Shown one piece after another: positions 22,191 to 34,950 of a stretch of 64,000 bases of DNA (positions within the stretch are counted from its first letter, which is position 1; each line of letters opens with the position of its first letter). The position numbers and the translations under genes are program-made. The stretch covers positions 1,850,081 through 1,914,080 of the forward strand of contig CM018606.1 of assembly GCA_009192285.1 (NCBI GenBank). The letters are read 5' to 3'. Source of the stretch: Morchella semilibera. Taxonomy: Eukaryota; Ascomycota; Pezizomycetes; Pezizales; Morchellaceae. The notes under the pieces are model-generated. The model was not told the origin of the DNA and ran no database searches. It worked only from the letters and a program-made list of their open reading frames with translations.

Positions 22191-24040
22191 GAAAGAAAGA
22201 TAGATTCAATCTAGCCCCCAAGAATCCCCAGGCGATCAACCCTTTATACCCTTATACAGTTTCTTGGTCCATGCTTACAGCAAGAAATCCCTTTAAGAGC
22301 CGATAGGACTATTGGGTCACACAAGACCCGCTTTTGTAATAATTCTACCAGACTCTCTGTGATGTCAAGAAGCTACATCGTGTAGTTCCAGTCTAGTTCT
22401 GGGCAGTGCTCTTGCAACGTCATCAAACCACCGCGTTATTTCTGTGCACATGTTTCTCGACTTGCACTGTCTCCAAACCCCTTTCAGATTATTCTCCAGT
22501 ACTTTCAATTGGCTTCGCCTTGCTTCCCCCTTCCGGATAGCTGGCCGTCCTTATGGTCTATTCATTTGCATGAAGTCTTTATGTGACCAGTTATGTATGT
22601 ACATGGATCACAAGAGGTACCCATGATCAGGGATAAATTTCCCTTCCTCATCTACTGCCACTCCTTTCTTCATTTGTCGCAACCCACTTGCATGAGAACT
22701 TACAGCCCGGTTTTATGAACAGCATTTTAGGGTCCTCCTCCAAGGTGACGATAACCATTACCACCCGCAGCTCGGAAACACACGGCTTTATGAGAGTGTG
22801 TGTGGTTATACTGGCTGCAATAAATAAAATCTGTGATGTGACACAGGGGTTGCAACTATTGAGTCCTTTCCCCGACGGGTAGTACACAATTATTTACTTC
22901 CCAATACGGATACCAAGAACTCTCTGCCCAGTTAGTTAATAATCAACTATTGATACGGGAACAGTTTATTCCGGTAAGCTTTGGTCTGAAATCCTTATAC
23001 GAAGGGGGGGCATCTTACGCTCTGGATTCCTGGTCCATCATGGTTTCTCATTCGGAAACCGTTATGGTGGCAGCCATTTTCGGTTATTGGCCAGATACAG
23101 AATGATCTCCGACGCCATTTATCAAAGGCACATGGGCCACTAAAAGCTCCTTGGATCCCAGTTGAATATTGAAATATGTAGTTATAAGTGGGTTATTGCC
23201 ATAGGATAGATACGTTCGAGCTCATAACTTAATTTCAAACATGGTAATTTGCGTTTGTCCACGTACCAAAATCCAAGTACGAGCTTCAAGCACGAGGCTA
23301 CCGCTCCAACGTTGATCAGAAAAAGTTGAAACGAATAACGGCCCGGCGCTTTACACCAGATCAGGGAGATCGACACGCCGACCGGGGTCCGGGAGGGGGG
23401 GCTTGCTCGGAACCCGGGGCTTCCGAATGCTATCCAATCTAGGTTGCAGCTAGAGGACGTCACCTTGGGGTTAGCGTGGGTTTGGGCTGTTACTACATGT
23501 ACTCAATGGATTGCTTGTCTCCATTGGATACATGTAACTACATGTATTTCATGTCGAAGTGCTAAATTACAAAAATAGAGTTATTATCATAGGAACGAGC
23601 ATAATAGACCCCGGTACCGTTCTCGGAGCTCCGAGAAATATTCTAACGCTACATTTGACAGGCCAGGCGTCACTAAAGGGACAATGGTCATTGCGTATGC
23701 ACATGTGGCTATGTATCTGCCAGTTGCCCTTCTAGCAATTTGATTGATACACACGGTGTGGGGTAGTGATTCAGAAGACCCTGGATGTGCTTCGGCTATA
23801 ACGAAAGCCGTTCGTACCAATATATTGTCTCCAGTCATGCCGACTTTCCGAGTCTTTAATACATATAGCACACACTCCCCCCGAGACGATATCTACAGTT
23901 CATATCATTCAGTTCACATCATTCAGTGCGCACCATTCAGTTCTCATCATTCAATTCACAACATTCGGTTCACCACATCATATCTTGCCCTACAACTTCA
24001 AAACTCCAATTCTCAAACAAAAGCGATATAAATTTTCAAT

Positions 24041-25757
24041 ATGACGATGCTATCGAAGCTGTCAAGCACACTTCAGGCGTCAGACCTCAGTATAACAGAT
24101 CTCGTGACGGTCTCAGGGGTGATGGTAAGCTTACTTCTAGCTTTGCGCCTTACCCAAGTACTACCATGTACTAACATTAAAAACTAGATCATCCTTTATT
24201 ATACTAGTCATGCCATCTACAACCTTTACTTCCACCCTCTTTCAAAATTTCCTGGGCCAAAGCGTGCTGCTATTTCACATGTTTGTCTCCATTCTATCCA
24301 TTTATATAATAACATAAGGAAATAACTAACCACAGCTCACGATACATAGATATGGCTCATGCGTGTTCAAATCTCAGGGACCTCTCCCCAAACCCACAAA
24401 AAGATCCACGATAAATACGGCCCTGTTGTCCGAATCTCTCCAAACCAGCTCTCATTTTGCTCTGCTAGCTCATGGAAAGACATCCACGGCCACGTTGGCG
24501 GGAGACAACAGTTCCTCAAGTCTGATGCCTACACTAACGAGTACCATCCCAGCATTGTTTCCGCCCGGGACCCTGCTCAACATGGGCGGATGCGCAAACT
24601 TCTCAGTCATGGGTTCTCACAGAAAGCCCTGCTTGAGCAGGAGGACATTGTGATTGAATATGTTGATCTGCTCATCAAGCAAATCAATACCTACGCTACT
24701 GATAAGCCTAAAGGTGAAGAGATGGTGAAGTGGTACAATTGGATCACTTTTGATATTATTGGAGATTTGGCTTTTGGTGATCCTTTTGGTAGTTTGAAGA
24801 CTGGTGTGTTTTCTCTCTCTCCCTAAGCAAGCACGAGTCAAAAATATTCTAACGTCCTCTACAGCTCAACCTCATTTCTGGGTTGACTCAATTTTCGCCA
24901 GTATCAAATATCTTCCATGGGTGACTGTATTCAAGAGAGTCCCAATCACCAAATATATCAAGAAATTCATTCTCCCCGAAGGCGCCGCTGAAGCTAGGAA
25001 GGCCCATTTCCAGTATAGTCGTGACAAAGTCATTAAGCGTATGAACAACACCGCCCCACGCAAGGACTTCCTCACACGTATTCTCGCCGCCAAGGAAGCC
25101 CAAGGCATCTCACTTGATGAGCTCCAATCCCACTCCAACGTTCTCATTATCGCTGGTTCCGAAACCACTGCAACATTTCTCTCGGGGTTCACCTACTACA
25201 TCTGCACAAACCCCTCCGCATATGCTAGGCTTACCACCGAGATCCGTGATGCCTTCCAAAACTACGAGGATATCAACGGCATCGCCACTGAGAAGCTCAA
25301 GTATCTTAATGCGGTTATTGATGAAACTCTCAGAATTTTCCCTCCGGTCCCAGTCGGCATGCCGAGAGTCAGCCCCGGCGAGACTGTCGATGGCATATTC
25401 ATCCCTAAGGGAGTGGAGGTCTCTGTTTCCGCGTGGGCAGCTGCACACTCTGAGGCGAATTTCCACAAGCCTTATGAGTTCATTCCGGAGAGATGGATTG
25501 ATCCCGACTGCACTGACAAGAAGGAGGCTAGCCAGCCTTTTATGCTTGGCTCGCGTGTCTGCCTGGGTAGGAACTTGGCACTTCTTGAGATGCGCACCAT
25601 CGTTGCAAAGATGCTTTGGACCTACGATATGGACTTGAAGAATAAGGACTTGGATTGGGATCGCGATAATGAGTGCTACACACTGTGGAGGAAACCTGCT
25701 CTGAATGTGAACTTCACCAGGAGGAGCGGTATTGTAGTACCGCCATTGGACAACTAG
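24041..25757 (+). CDS. Microsomal cytochrome P450 monooxygenase
   Basis: Exons 24041-24124, 24188-24280, 24350-24803 and 24865-25757, totalling 1,524 nt (507 residues) with matching phases. A hydrophobic N-terminal anchor is followed by YNLYFHPLSKFPGPK, the usual fungal P450 hinge. Further motifs are KYGPVVRISPNQLSF, the I-helix oxygen-binding motif AGSETT, the K-helix ETLR, PERW, and the haem loop FMLGSRVCLG with the proximal cysteine near residue 443. The set is complete, so the enzyme should be active in the ER with a P450 reductase. Sequence style resembles CYP65/benzoate-hydroxylase-like fungal P450s of secondary metabolism, but the substrate cannot be read from sequence. It stands alone, with no PKS, NRPS or terpene gene nearby. 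Confidence 0.95.
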
Positions 25758-27190
25758 GTGTGAGCATTACCAGTTATTTTTTTTTTCCTTTTATGGTTTG
25801 AATCTAGGCGTTCGTTCTTTCGTTCCTGTGTTTAAATCAATCGTTTATGATGTACCACTTGGACCTCAAATTTAAAATCTCGTACCCAATGCTGCAAAAG
25901 CGCCTTTCTCCGAGTGATATATCATGACTGCTACCTTACCCTGCCGCATACCGATAAAATATTAAACTCTACCCGCTTTCTACCACATACAACCCACCCC
26001 TTACAAACCCCGCCGCATAACGCCCATGAACTGTGAAGTAATAAATGGCCCACCTTAATGGACCACCCCTGCTGCCGATGTAGACAGGGGGTAGGTAATA
26101 CAGTGAGTGTAAGTAGTATCGGTGAGTAGCAACGTTATCCCGGTGAAATCTTAGGCAATGGATGGTGGGGGCGGGACTTGACTTGGGACAGGGTTAAAAC
26201 GTAACCGCAACGGCGCTCCTCGTTAAGGTTTTCCTTCCTGTAGGAAAAAAAAAAAAAAGCTCTATGCAGACCCAGCCGCTATTGCAGTCAGGTACCTACA
26301 TTTATGTCTACATGTAGCTGTTAACTTGTCAACCCCTTAAAGATGCATCCGGACTGTACCTTAGACAGAGAGTGCGTGTGGCCGGTGGGTGATGACATAA
26401 ATCAATCGGCACAGACGAGTGAGTATCAATGATTTAGCAAGAAACTATTTACTTGCTCGCGCGAAAAAAAAAAAAAAGAAAAAAAGTCTATTGATATTTT
26501 GCACCTAAACTATCAACAGACTTCGAGTACATTCAGCGCACTCTGATCCTTAAGAGAGGTTTCGGGGATTGATTTTTCATTAACAAGCGAAATTGCTGAA
26601 TCAACGATGCAGAGGAGAGGTAAAGGTCAAACGGAATCATTTTGTGATTATTCTTTTTTGTTGGAATCAAATACATCGATATCATGAAAAAAAGAGAAGA
26701 AACGAGTATTGTAGGATAGTCCATAGGGAAAGATAAGAAAAAGAAAGAAAAAAACGAACAGAATCCCCGGGTTAAACAAGAAATTTCATCAGCCGAAAAG
26801 AGACGAGTAACAGTAAAGAAGGAAAGAAGAAAAATGAAACCCCCACCCAATGTATCCGAAGAAACACAAAAACAAGTAAACAAAAAAGATATCTCCTAGC
26901 TATAAAACATATAACCCCCCAAGAAAGTAGTACCGCTACAGATAGCATGGTATAAGAAGCAAAGAGGAGAATATAGTGAGACGTGCGATATACTAAACTG
27001 AAAATAGACAAGAAATCATAAAAAAAAAGTAACACAGACAAAGCCATCCCCGTTCCTGTAGCCAGTTTGTATGCTTTGTGCCATTCCTCCACTTGCGTTT
27101 CATCTTGTTCCTCGTATAATATTACACTCAATGCCCGATCAGATTTATACAAACAGACAAAGTTGACTTCTGCTGGTCCAAGGTCGAAGA
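25758..27190. other. Intergenic between convergent P450 and TBC genes
   Basis: Shared 3' flanks of two convergent genes. There are several A-runs of 10-14 (about 26246-26259 and 26465-26485) and a purine-rich minus-strand-T stretch at 26680-27060. No gene is supported. Confidence 0.6.
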
Positions 27191-30100
27191 TCATCGTGAA
27201 TCAACTGTCGCCTTCTTCCCCCATCCGCCCCAAAACCCGCCGCCACCACTATTGGTACTGCTAGGTTGACTAGGTGTGGGCGGAGTATTCGAATTGAAGC
27301 TCACATATGATGAAAAGCTTGCAGTACTGTTTACTCTCTCCATTCTGGGGCCAGGTGTGCTATTACCAGGGGCGTTCCTTGTACTATTGGACCCGCCTCC
27401 GAGAACTTTTCGCAGTGCCTCAAGTTTTGCTTTGGCCTCCTCTGCCTCTTGCTTCGCAACAGCTTCAGCTGTTTTGCTCGCTACTAGCTCGAGGAGGAGG
27501 GTATCCTCGTTGGCGGGAGAGTTGTTCTGTTGAGATGAAAGAAGCTGTTGCATACCCAAAGAACTAGTGCGCTTGCTGTATGTAGGTGTTTGCTGGGACC
27601 TAGTAGAATTTGAACGCCCAAGTCGGAGTTCTCTCAATCCTCCTTTCTGGGGCTCACCATTGCTGTCGAATTTGAGCTCCGGTGAGGGTAGGGGGTACTT
27701 CAAATCACTTATTTGCTTCTGGAGCTGCTGTTTTTCTTTCTGGCTCTCCTGCCACTTTGACCTGGCATCATGGAGTTGGCTCTTTAACCTTGCAATCTCG
27801 GCATCTTGCTCCGTTATCCGATTTGCGAAATCCTTAGACCTGAGCTGTTCTCGGTATAGATTTTCTCGGGTATGGTCCAGATCCTGCTTGATTTGTACTG
27901 TTGATGGAGGGGGTTTTCGCGATGAGGCAGCCTCAGTCTCAGCTTTTGCTAGAGTCTCAGTGATATGATCACAGATATCGCTAATCTCAGCAACACTTTC
28001 CTCTTCGTTCTGAGAGCCATTCCCGAGGAGTTCTACAAGTCTCTTTGTAAGCTGTCGGTCCTCGTCACGCTCGGCTTTGACTGTAGCAAGCTCTTCCACT
28101 CTTGCTGCATGTTCACGTTGTAGTTGACTCAAAGCCATGAGGAGGTCTTCGATCTGCCCATGCAATTCGCCATCCTTATTCTGTTTCCGTGAGGAGAATG
28201 ACCTCGTTGATAATCTCCGGTCATCTTGTGTAATAGACGAGCAGCGCGACAGAGTTGTAGCATCAGTGCTAGCACTACTAACGCTACTATCAGAAGCTTC
28301 AAAAGAGCTAACGGTTGATAAACTTTGTTTGGATGGCGTCCTTCTCATCATTACCGTGCTTGCAGGGCGAGATGATTGCAGGGAGCTTGGGCTTAGGTTG
28401 ATCGTTCCAGGCGATGAACTACCGCCCCAAATTCTACCCAAAAATCTTGAGGCAGCGGCTTGAAGATCTGTAGTTGGGACCTGCTGCTGCTTTTGCACAA
28501 CTTTCACGATACCATCATCTGGGTTTCCCTCCTTGAATTTCTTTTCCAACTCCGTCAATGCCTCTCTTGTCACCACACCCGTCAATCCTACGAAATCCTG
28601 GACAAGGTCGTTTGCGTTGCAATTATAAGTGTCCCAAAGGCCTCTAGCAAGAAGCATCTGCATCACATCCTCAAACTCGGAAGATGCCAATAGCCGCTTT
28701 TGATTCCTCCTCATTAGAGACAGTGCAACACGCATGATGGTTTCTGGTGCACCCTCTGCGAAAATGACGTCGTAGATGCGGAAAAGCATTGGTAGTGGGC
28801 AACTGACGGCGAAAAATGATAGGAACCATTGTGATGCATATGTTGGTTGGATACCGAGAAAATTGAGGTGCGCTGCAAGTTCAGGAAGATGTGTCCCAAG
28901 AAGTTGCGTAAATTGATACATGCGCAATTGAAGGCCATACATGTTCGGTAAGAAGCAAGAGCGAAGATCGTAATGTTCCATGAGTCTAAATGCTCTTAGC
29001 ATATTGTCTTTGTTAAATCCGTACCCAGCTAGATGCCACAAACCTAACCAGGACACAAAACGCTTCTTTCTCTCCCATATGCATGAGCAAAGGACCGACC
29101 AAAAACCCAAGACTGCAATAGTTAGAAACCGGTGGCGACCTCGGGGAGAACCGTACGAACCCCTGACAATAACCGATCTGCGTATCGTAAATCGAAAATG
29201 CTCTTAAAACTCTCCCCAACATCCGTTGACCCTCTCCGCCTTCCTGTCTAAACATTTCTAGTCCTGTCCTACCTATGTCCTTACCGATCAACTGCTCATA
29301 CGGAGAGGTTTCGCCTAGGAGTTGGTCATACAAGCCTTCCAGGTTACTGTCTCTTGCTCCAGACATGGCAATCCATACCACCCCGCGGAGGGGTGGTGGA
29401 ACACCTCCATGGATTTTTTGGCTGAGGAGATGCGGGAGCTTCAAGGCTGCTCTTTTGTAGTCGGAAACTAGCGCCGCATAGAAATCGAGGTCAGTAAGAG
29501 GGGGGGGTGCTGGTAGCATCGAGTATCTGAGCGTTGCTGGGTCCGGCTTGTCCATCATTCTTTTCAGCTGAGCCAATGAAGGAGGGCGCTCAGGATGAAT
29601 GAGTAGTGCTTTGGGGTCCTTTTCAAGACGTTTATTTTCTTGCTCTAGCCTCGCAAGCAGGAAAGCAGTTCCCTGAACAGCAGGAGCAGGGTCAGAACTA
29701 TTATTTTCACTCATATCTGTTGATGAAAGCACAGTGGCGCGCGAAATCACGAGAGAATGTCCAACCTCTTGTGAAGCATCGTCCTTGGTGTGTTCACCCT
29801 CAGTTCTTTCCAATAAGCCCCAATCCGGACCAGTGTGGGATGCCACTGAGTCCTTGCTAGTTCTTCTAGACCCCATTTCCTCTGGTGATGGCGATTCTGT
29901 TCGTTCAGTGGCGTATGTTGGCTCACTGCTCAGTGAATATGTCTCTGCTTTATCGTCGACCAGTTTTAGGGTTGGAGTTGGAGAAGGGAGAGAAATGAGT
30001 TCAGAATCAGAAAGTCGAACTGTCACCATACTCTCAGTTGTCTTAGAGATTGGAATGTGCTCCTTCTTCTCCTCCACCTGCTTCTCCGGCTCCTTCGTTT

Positions 30101-30224
30101 CCATTACCTCCATCTCCAGTTCTCTGGGCGCCGGGTGGCTCTGGTTTTCCATAGGGGTAGTAATAGTCTCTGCGGTGGTGGTTTCGATTGATGTTGCAGA
30201 ACTGGGTCTGGTTGTATTGGTCAT
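27191..30224 (-). CDS. TBC-domain Rab GTPase-activating protein, Gyp5-like
   Basis: Exons 30224-29161, 29112-29044 and 28985-27191; 2,928 nt (975 residues), phases consistent. Residues 1 to about 230 are acidic and disordered. The TBC domain (about 255-480) shows HGGVPPPLRGVVWIAMSG, the arginine-finger motif as KDIGRT and the glutamine-finger motif YCQG, then FLVGPLLMHM.EKEAFCVLVRLMEHYDLR and FFAVSCPLPMLFRIYDVIF. The usual RTFP is RTGL here. A long coiled coil follows (about 650-790, rich in QLQREHAARVEELATVKAERDED-type heptads), then a disordered tail. This architecture is that of yeast Gyp5/Gyl1 and animal EVI5-type GAPs, which act on Rab proteins in ER-Golgi and exocytic traffic. The Rab target is inferred only from this resemblance. 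Confidence 0.93.
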
Positions 30225-33200
30225 GGCGAGAGGAATGCAGAACAGAACGCGTTGTTAGATGTTGGGCGTACCGGGACTCCGATGCTAAATCGTGGAAAAC
30301 GAGTTGGCAGGATTCCAGGCACGAGAGAGGGTCAAGTTGGCATGCACTTTAGCAAGAGATTGGGCGTCTGGAGTGAGGGATGCTGCTAGGTATCAATAGT
30401 AGGGGTTGGTTGTAAAGATTAATATGAGTGAATGGTGCTGACACAGATAGATCAACTATGTATGTGCGAGGGTGGGCCAATGCCCGAGTAATGTAAGGTA
30501 GTGTGTGCAGCTAGACGGTGACAGGCCCCTCGGAATGGTGGTTGAGGCAAGAGGTCGACCAAAGGAATGTGCCAAAGATAATTACACTAATAGTGCAACA
30601 ACACTACCATTTAGATAGGGATGAATAGTGATACACGCACACCTACCAAGCTATTGCTTGCAATTTCGAGAGAGAAAAAGCAATACAATAAATATGTCGT
30701 AGGGGTGGTGGGTAGGTGTGTATGAGGGGTAGGGTAGGGATTGGATGATAGGAGGAGGAGGGGGGGGGGGGGATGGAGTGTGAGAGAGTATGTAGAAGGC
30801 GGGAAGATTGAACTGCGAAAAAATATTATGGGCAGGAGGGTGGGGGGACTACGGGAGATTTGATTATGATGGAATAGGTTGCAGAAAGCAGATGTGATAG
30901 AATAGGGAGGAGGAGGATATGTGGGCTGCACACCAGGCCGTAGAGTAAGATGTACGTATTGCTGCCAGACTCTACTTCTCTCAGGCGTACGTACTAGGTT
31001 ATCTAGGAGGGCGACGAGAAGGAAGGAAGTATTCGGATGAAGGATGGGAGAAAAGAAGGGATTCTTCGGACGAGGGTGTTATTGTTTCCTCTCTACAGTC
31101 GTGTTGCAGCTCTGGGCGTTGAGGGTCTCACAATATTCATGGCGCGTGCAGGGCAGACTGTAAACGGGCACTCCCACATCCTTACCCATGTGGTTAGTTT
31201 CAGGGGAATTTACAGGGGGAAAACCGCCCACTTGCAGTTGGTATCCCCGTCGCGCAAAACCCCACGGTACTAGGCAAAGAAGAAGCAACGGTAACCTCCA
31301 TTCTAACGCCTGCTGCTACATAATGCCCGCAGCGATTTGTAGACGCCCGCTCAACGGTTGTCCCAAAATCATGTGTACGATGTTGTACCTACATGTAGAG
31401 TAACTACATAAGTAAGTACATACATGAACGATTAACCTATCATATTCTTATACCATTTGCTTCATAAAACATTTTCTTATGCGTGTTTGTCACAATTTTC
31501 TACTTCATCAAACCCCCTTCGACCAATCTAATTTTTACAGGGCTGGTCGGCTCCGCATCCGGTCGCTTATCACAATTTTATCAATTTTATCCAATCCATA
31601 CTTTCAACTGGTGTAAATCTACATGGTAGTGAGTTCAATCCACGGACCATCTTCATCCATCTCCGTGATTCGACATCCTTAAGTCCCTATCATTATCTTC
31701 CTTTATCATGTCTCTAGAGAGCATCCTTCTACATGTACCTCTACACAAATACTTAACACGCTTTGGATCCCAGGAAGCCTATTCTCAACTATTACGCACC
31801 GAAAGACATGTGCCACTGACGTCGCCGCTGAAACTCGCTACTTACCGCCAATGATACACACTTGAATCATGCTCCCCTGCTCAGCCCCAGGATGGTAATA
31901 GAAACACAGTGTATGTATTTCGAGAGGCCTTCATCGCGCCCAAGGACAAAACAGCCCCCCACCGCCAGGTGATAAAAAAAAATGGTTGCTACCAGCCCCT
32001 CATCTATTTTTTGCATACATGCTGTTATGGCTTTCTTTGATAAGTTGATAAGAATTGTGGAGAGTTCAGTTCCACGTGTTCCGATACGAACTCCTCTGTA
32101 GGCTCAGAATTTACACTTATATCGAGTATCGTCATACTAGCCTTCACACCGATCGCGAGTACCGCATAGCCTCTCTATATTGTACTGCATGTCTAACTCG
32201 TCGAAAGGCATAAAACAACAAATCCGGAGAGCGAAAGTGACCCGGTCTGGTACTCTCTCCTTACCTATCCGGTGTGTGCCATACAATCAATAGTGCAGCC
32301 CAAATAACCGTGCGGCAAAACAAGTACAAAGGTTCTCGACCGGCCACAAATGTTTTTGTTTTGTTTCGCGAGTCACGACAACACATGACCGTTATGCTGC
32401 AAATCTCGATCTAACATCAACAATTAACCTTTTCTTGGCCCATTCGATGTATCTACTATTTTTGGCCCTGTGAAACCTAGCCTTTGACGAGCATTCTTAA
32501 CCTCTTGGCTCGGAAATCTCTGATAGCAGCTGGTGCAAGTCATTGTGCATGGGGAAATCCCGATGCTTGGTTGGAGGAGATTACTATCGGTCCCAACAGC
32601 ACAAGTCATGATCGGTATTGCGTATTAATAAAGGCTTATCCCACATTAAGCTTGGGGCAGCTATTGATCCCGAGGCACTGGGACCTGAATTATCTGGAAT
32701 GTAACAGCGAAGGAGCAGAACAAACCTCTGAAACACATGGGTACGTATCGCAGGTTCCTGATCCTCGGAGCGGAGATACCAGTCAATGATTAGATATGAT
32801 TCCTTTGGGCCGCATATGCGCATAGAAAAATTAGTAGAAAAGATCTTGAAATTCGAGTCTGATTATGGGGGAATTCACTAAGCTACTTTCTGTTTAAGTG
32901 TTACGTGGGCTTTTTACTCTCAGATTTATGAAGCTGTAGAGAAGTGGTGCCGCCAATCGATCTACCAAGGGGCCGGCTTACCTCACTCTATTTAAACTCG
33001 GTTTTCGGCGCTTACCCCGGTTTCTGCGCGGCTGGATTCTAACTAACAGTAACCTCGAAAGATTCAGATTCCAAACTACCAACGGAGCTTAGTTTGACAT
33101 CGATTCAGATCTACTGAACTTACTGAACTTAGAGATAAGTCCCACCACCTGTGTACGGTACTGTATAGTATCCTTACTTTGAGCTATTTCCGGCTGCCAA

Positions 33201-34950
33201 GGACACGAGAGTAAACAGGCGATTGTTAACGGCCTCAAAGCTTTATATCACACAAATTGTCTGTCAATAATAGAGAGCAAGCTTCGACCAGAAATAAACT
33301 AAGTCAATGGTCACAGGTAACATGTTTTGTAAGAGCTGTGCAGGTGGTGTAAGAAGACTCTATAAATAGTACATACCAACAATCAGCCCTAACCGATTCA
33401 AGATCGAGCCAAGAATTAGCCACGGTCTAACTACATACATACATGTAAGAGCTCAGATCTTGGGGTACCGTAAACGTGGCTGGTGCCAATAATTGACTAA
33501 GTACATGTATTCTACCTACGTCTTAAGGAGCTCCCAGCCCAGGCGATCGGCGGTGGGGCCACCTTCAAAGGTCCGACCAGCCAGGAGCAGGTCTTGTGAA
33601 ATTAGACTTCCATTGACACAATCCAATCTCAAAATACATGTAGCTCTCCTCCTATGCCGATGTAATTTGATAATTTAAACTACATACATAATTACAGTAC
33701 CAAAAAGAGGGGTGGGATCACTACGGTGTTCCCGTCAATATGCTATCATTGCGGTAAGAATACGGCATTGGTACAATACTCTTCCTCCAATGCCGGTTTA
33801 ATTCGGTATCCGCCACTAAACCCCGTAGCCCCATGGCCAGAGATGAAGTTGCGAATGACTGGTCCTCAAAGTGATACAATGACGATAAAAGACCACAATT
33901 TCGCAGCCATTGGCCGCCATGCCCAAAGTTGGAGATGCGTGTAATCCATATGATCGAACTGAATCAGACAGGGCTATAGAGTAGCTGGAAACAAAAAATG
34001 GGAAAAGTTAGCTGGTCTAGCTTTGATGGTGGTCGCAACACCAGTGTATTGAGCTGCTTGTTGCATCACGTTAAAGATTAATTCCAAAAACCAATATGCA
34101 CATACATACATGTATTAGTTAAATTTGCCATTGATTATTTCATTTCCCTAGATCATAAATAAGTTTCCTGGATCATGAGATGTCACTCGGTCAGTTTCCA
34201 ACTGGAGTTTTAATATTAAAGGCCCAATTGAGTTTGGTTTGGTTCGGGGAAATCTGATATGACCATGAGCCGTGAGGAGCAGTAATCAACACCGTAGTTA
34301 CATGTACATGTAGCTTACGCAGACATCCACTCATCGCAAGAGTTTATCACTGTGGCTGGAGCTATAGTTAACAGAACGGGTGGTCACGTGTTGTATATAT
34401 GCTGGAATTGTATCTGAAGAGGACTCCAACGTATGTACCTAGACGTACTACGGGGGTAGGGGTAAGACTAAGACTTCTGTGGTTGCAACAGTTCTCATTA
34501 ACAGACTTACCACGACACCCGTAGTGCAATTGGTGGGTGTGTTTCCCAGGGATATGTTTCACTGATATGTGTGCAACCCAACTGTTGAGTTGATGTTAGT
34601 ACATGTAGGTACATGTAGGTACATCATCATACCACAGATCTTAGTGTGCCAAGACCAAAACAAAAAACGCGTTGAAAAATCACAGGGCATCCGTCTTAGA
34701 CGAAGCAACCGACAGATCAAAACACTAGAAATCGGCCACGGGTCCCCTACCAGAAACTTAGCAAGCCGACGAAAAACTACTCAGGGCAGGTCTTTGCTCA
34801 CGGACAGCTTTGAATCAGGATTACGACCTCTTTTATGACAATTGCGTTGATTTGTCCCTACCTCTGACACCTTACTCAACCTTTAGCTCCCGTGTATTAT
34901 CGGGTTGTCCTTGCTAAACACCAGTATCACCCCCACGACATATAGAAGCC
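30225..34950. other. 4.7-kb divergent gene desert
   Basis: It lies between the TBC gene (-) and TOP2 (+). It holds a long G-run near 30761-30774, paired TACATGTA at 34600-34607 and 34610-34617, and unique A/T-rich sequence. Short frames such as 32484-32789 have no domain and no plausible exon partners. I see no gene. Confidence 0.6.

Larger units (their letters stand above)
19849..24040. other. 4.2-kb gene-poor region with repeats
   Basis: It holds SINE-like copy 1 (19871-20115), a foldback MITE (20930-21047), a dispersed repeat (21985-22190), and otherwise unique sequence with TACATGTA palindromes. No frame shows a recognisable domain. The right end is the P450 promoter, where CATTCA-type short repeats (23905-23970) lie about 100 bp before the start codon. 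Confidence 0.6.

Noticed and set aside
32484-32823. Overlapping short frames on both strands in the 30-35 kb desert
   Set aside because: Neither shows a domain or a coding bias. They overlap as expected by chance.
30225-34950. LTR retroelement or other virus-like element in the deserts
   Set aside because: I saw no long direct repeats, primer-binding site or polymerase-like coding fragment in any desert.
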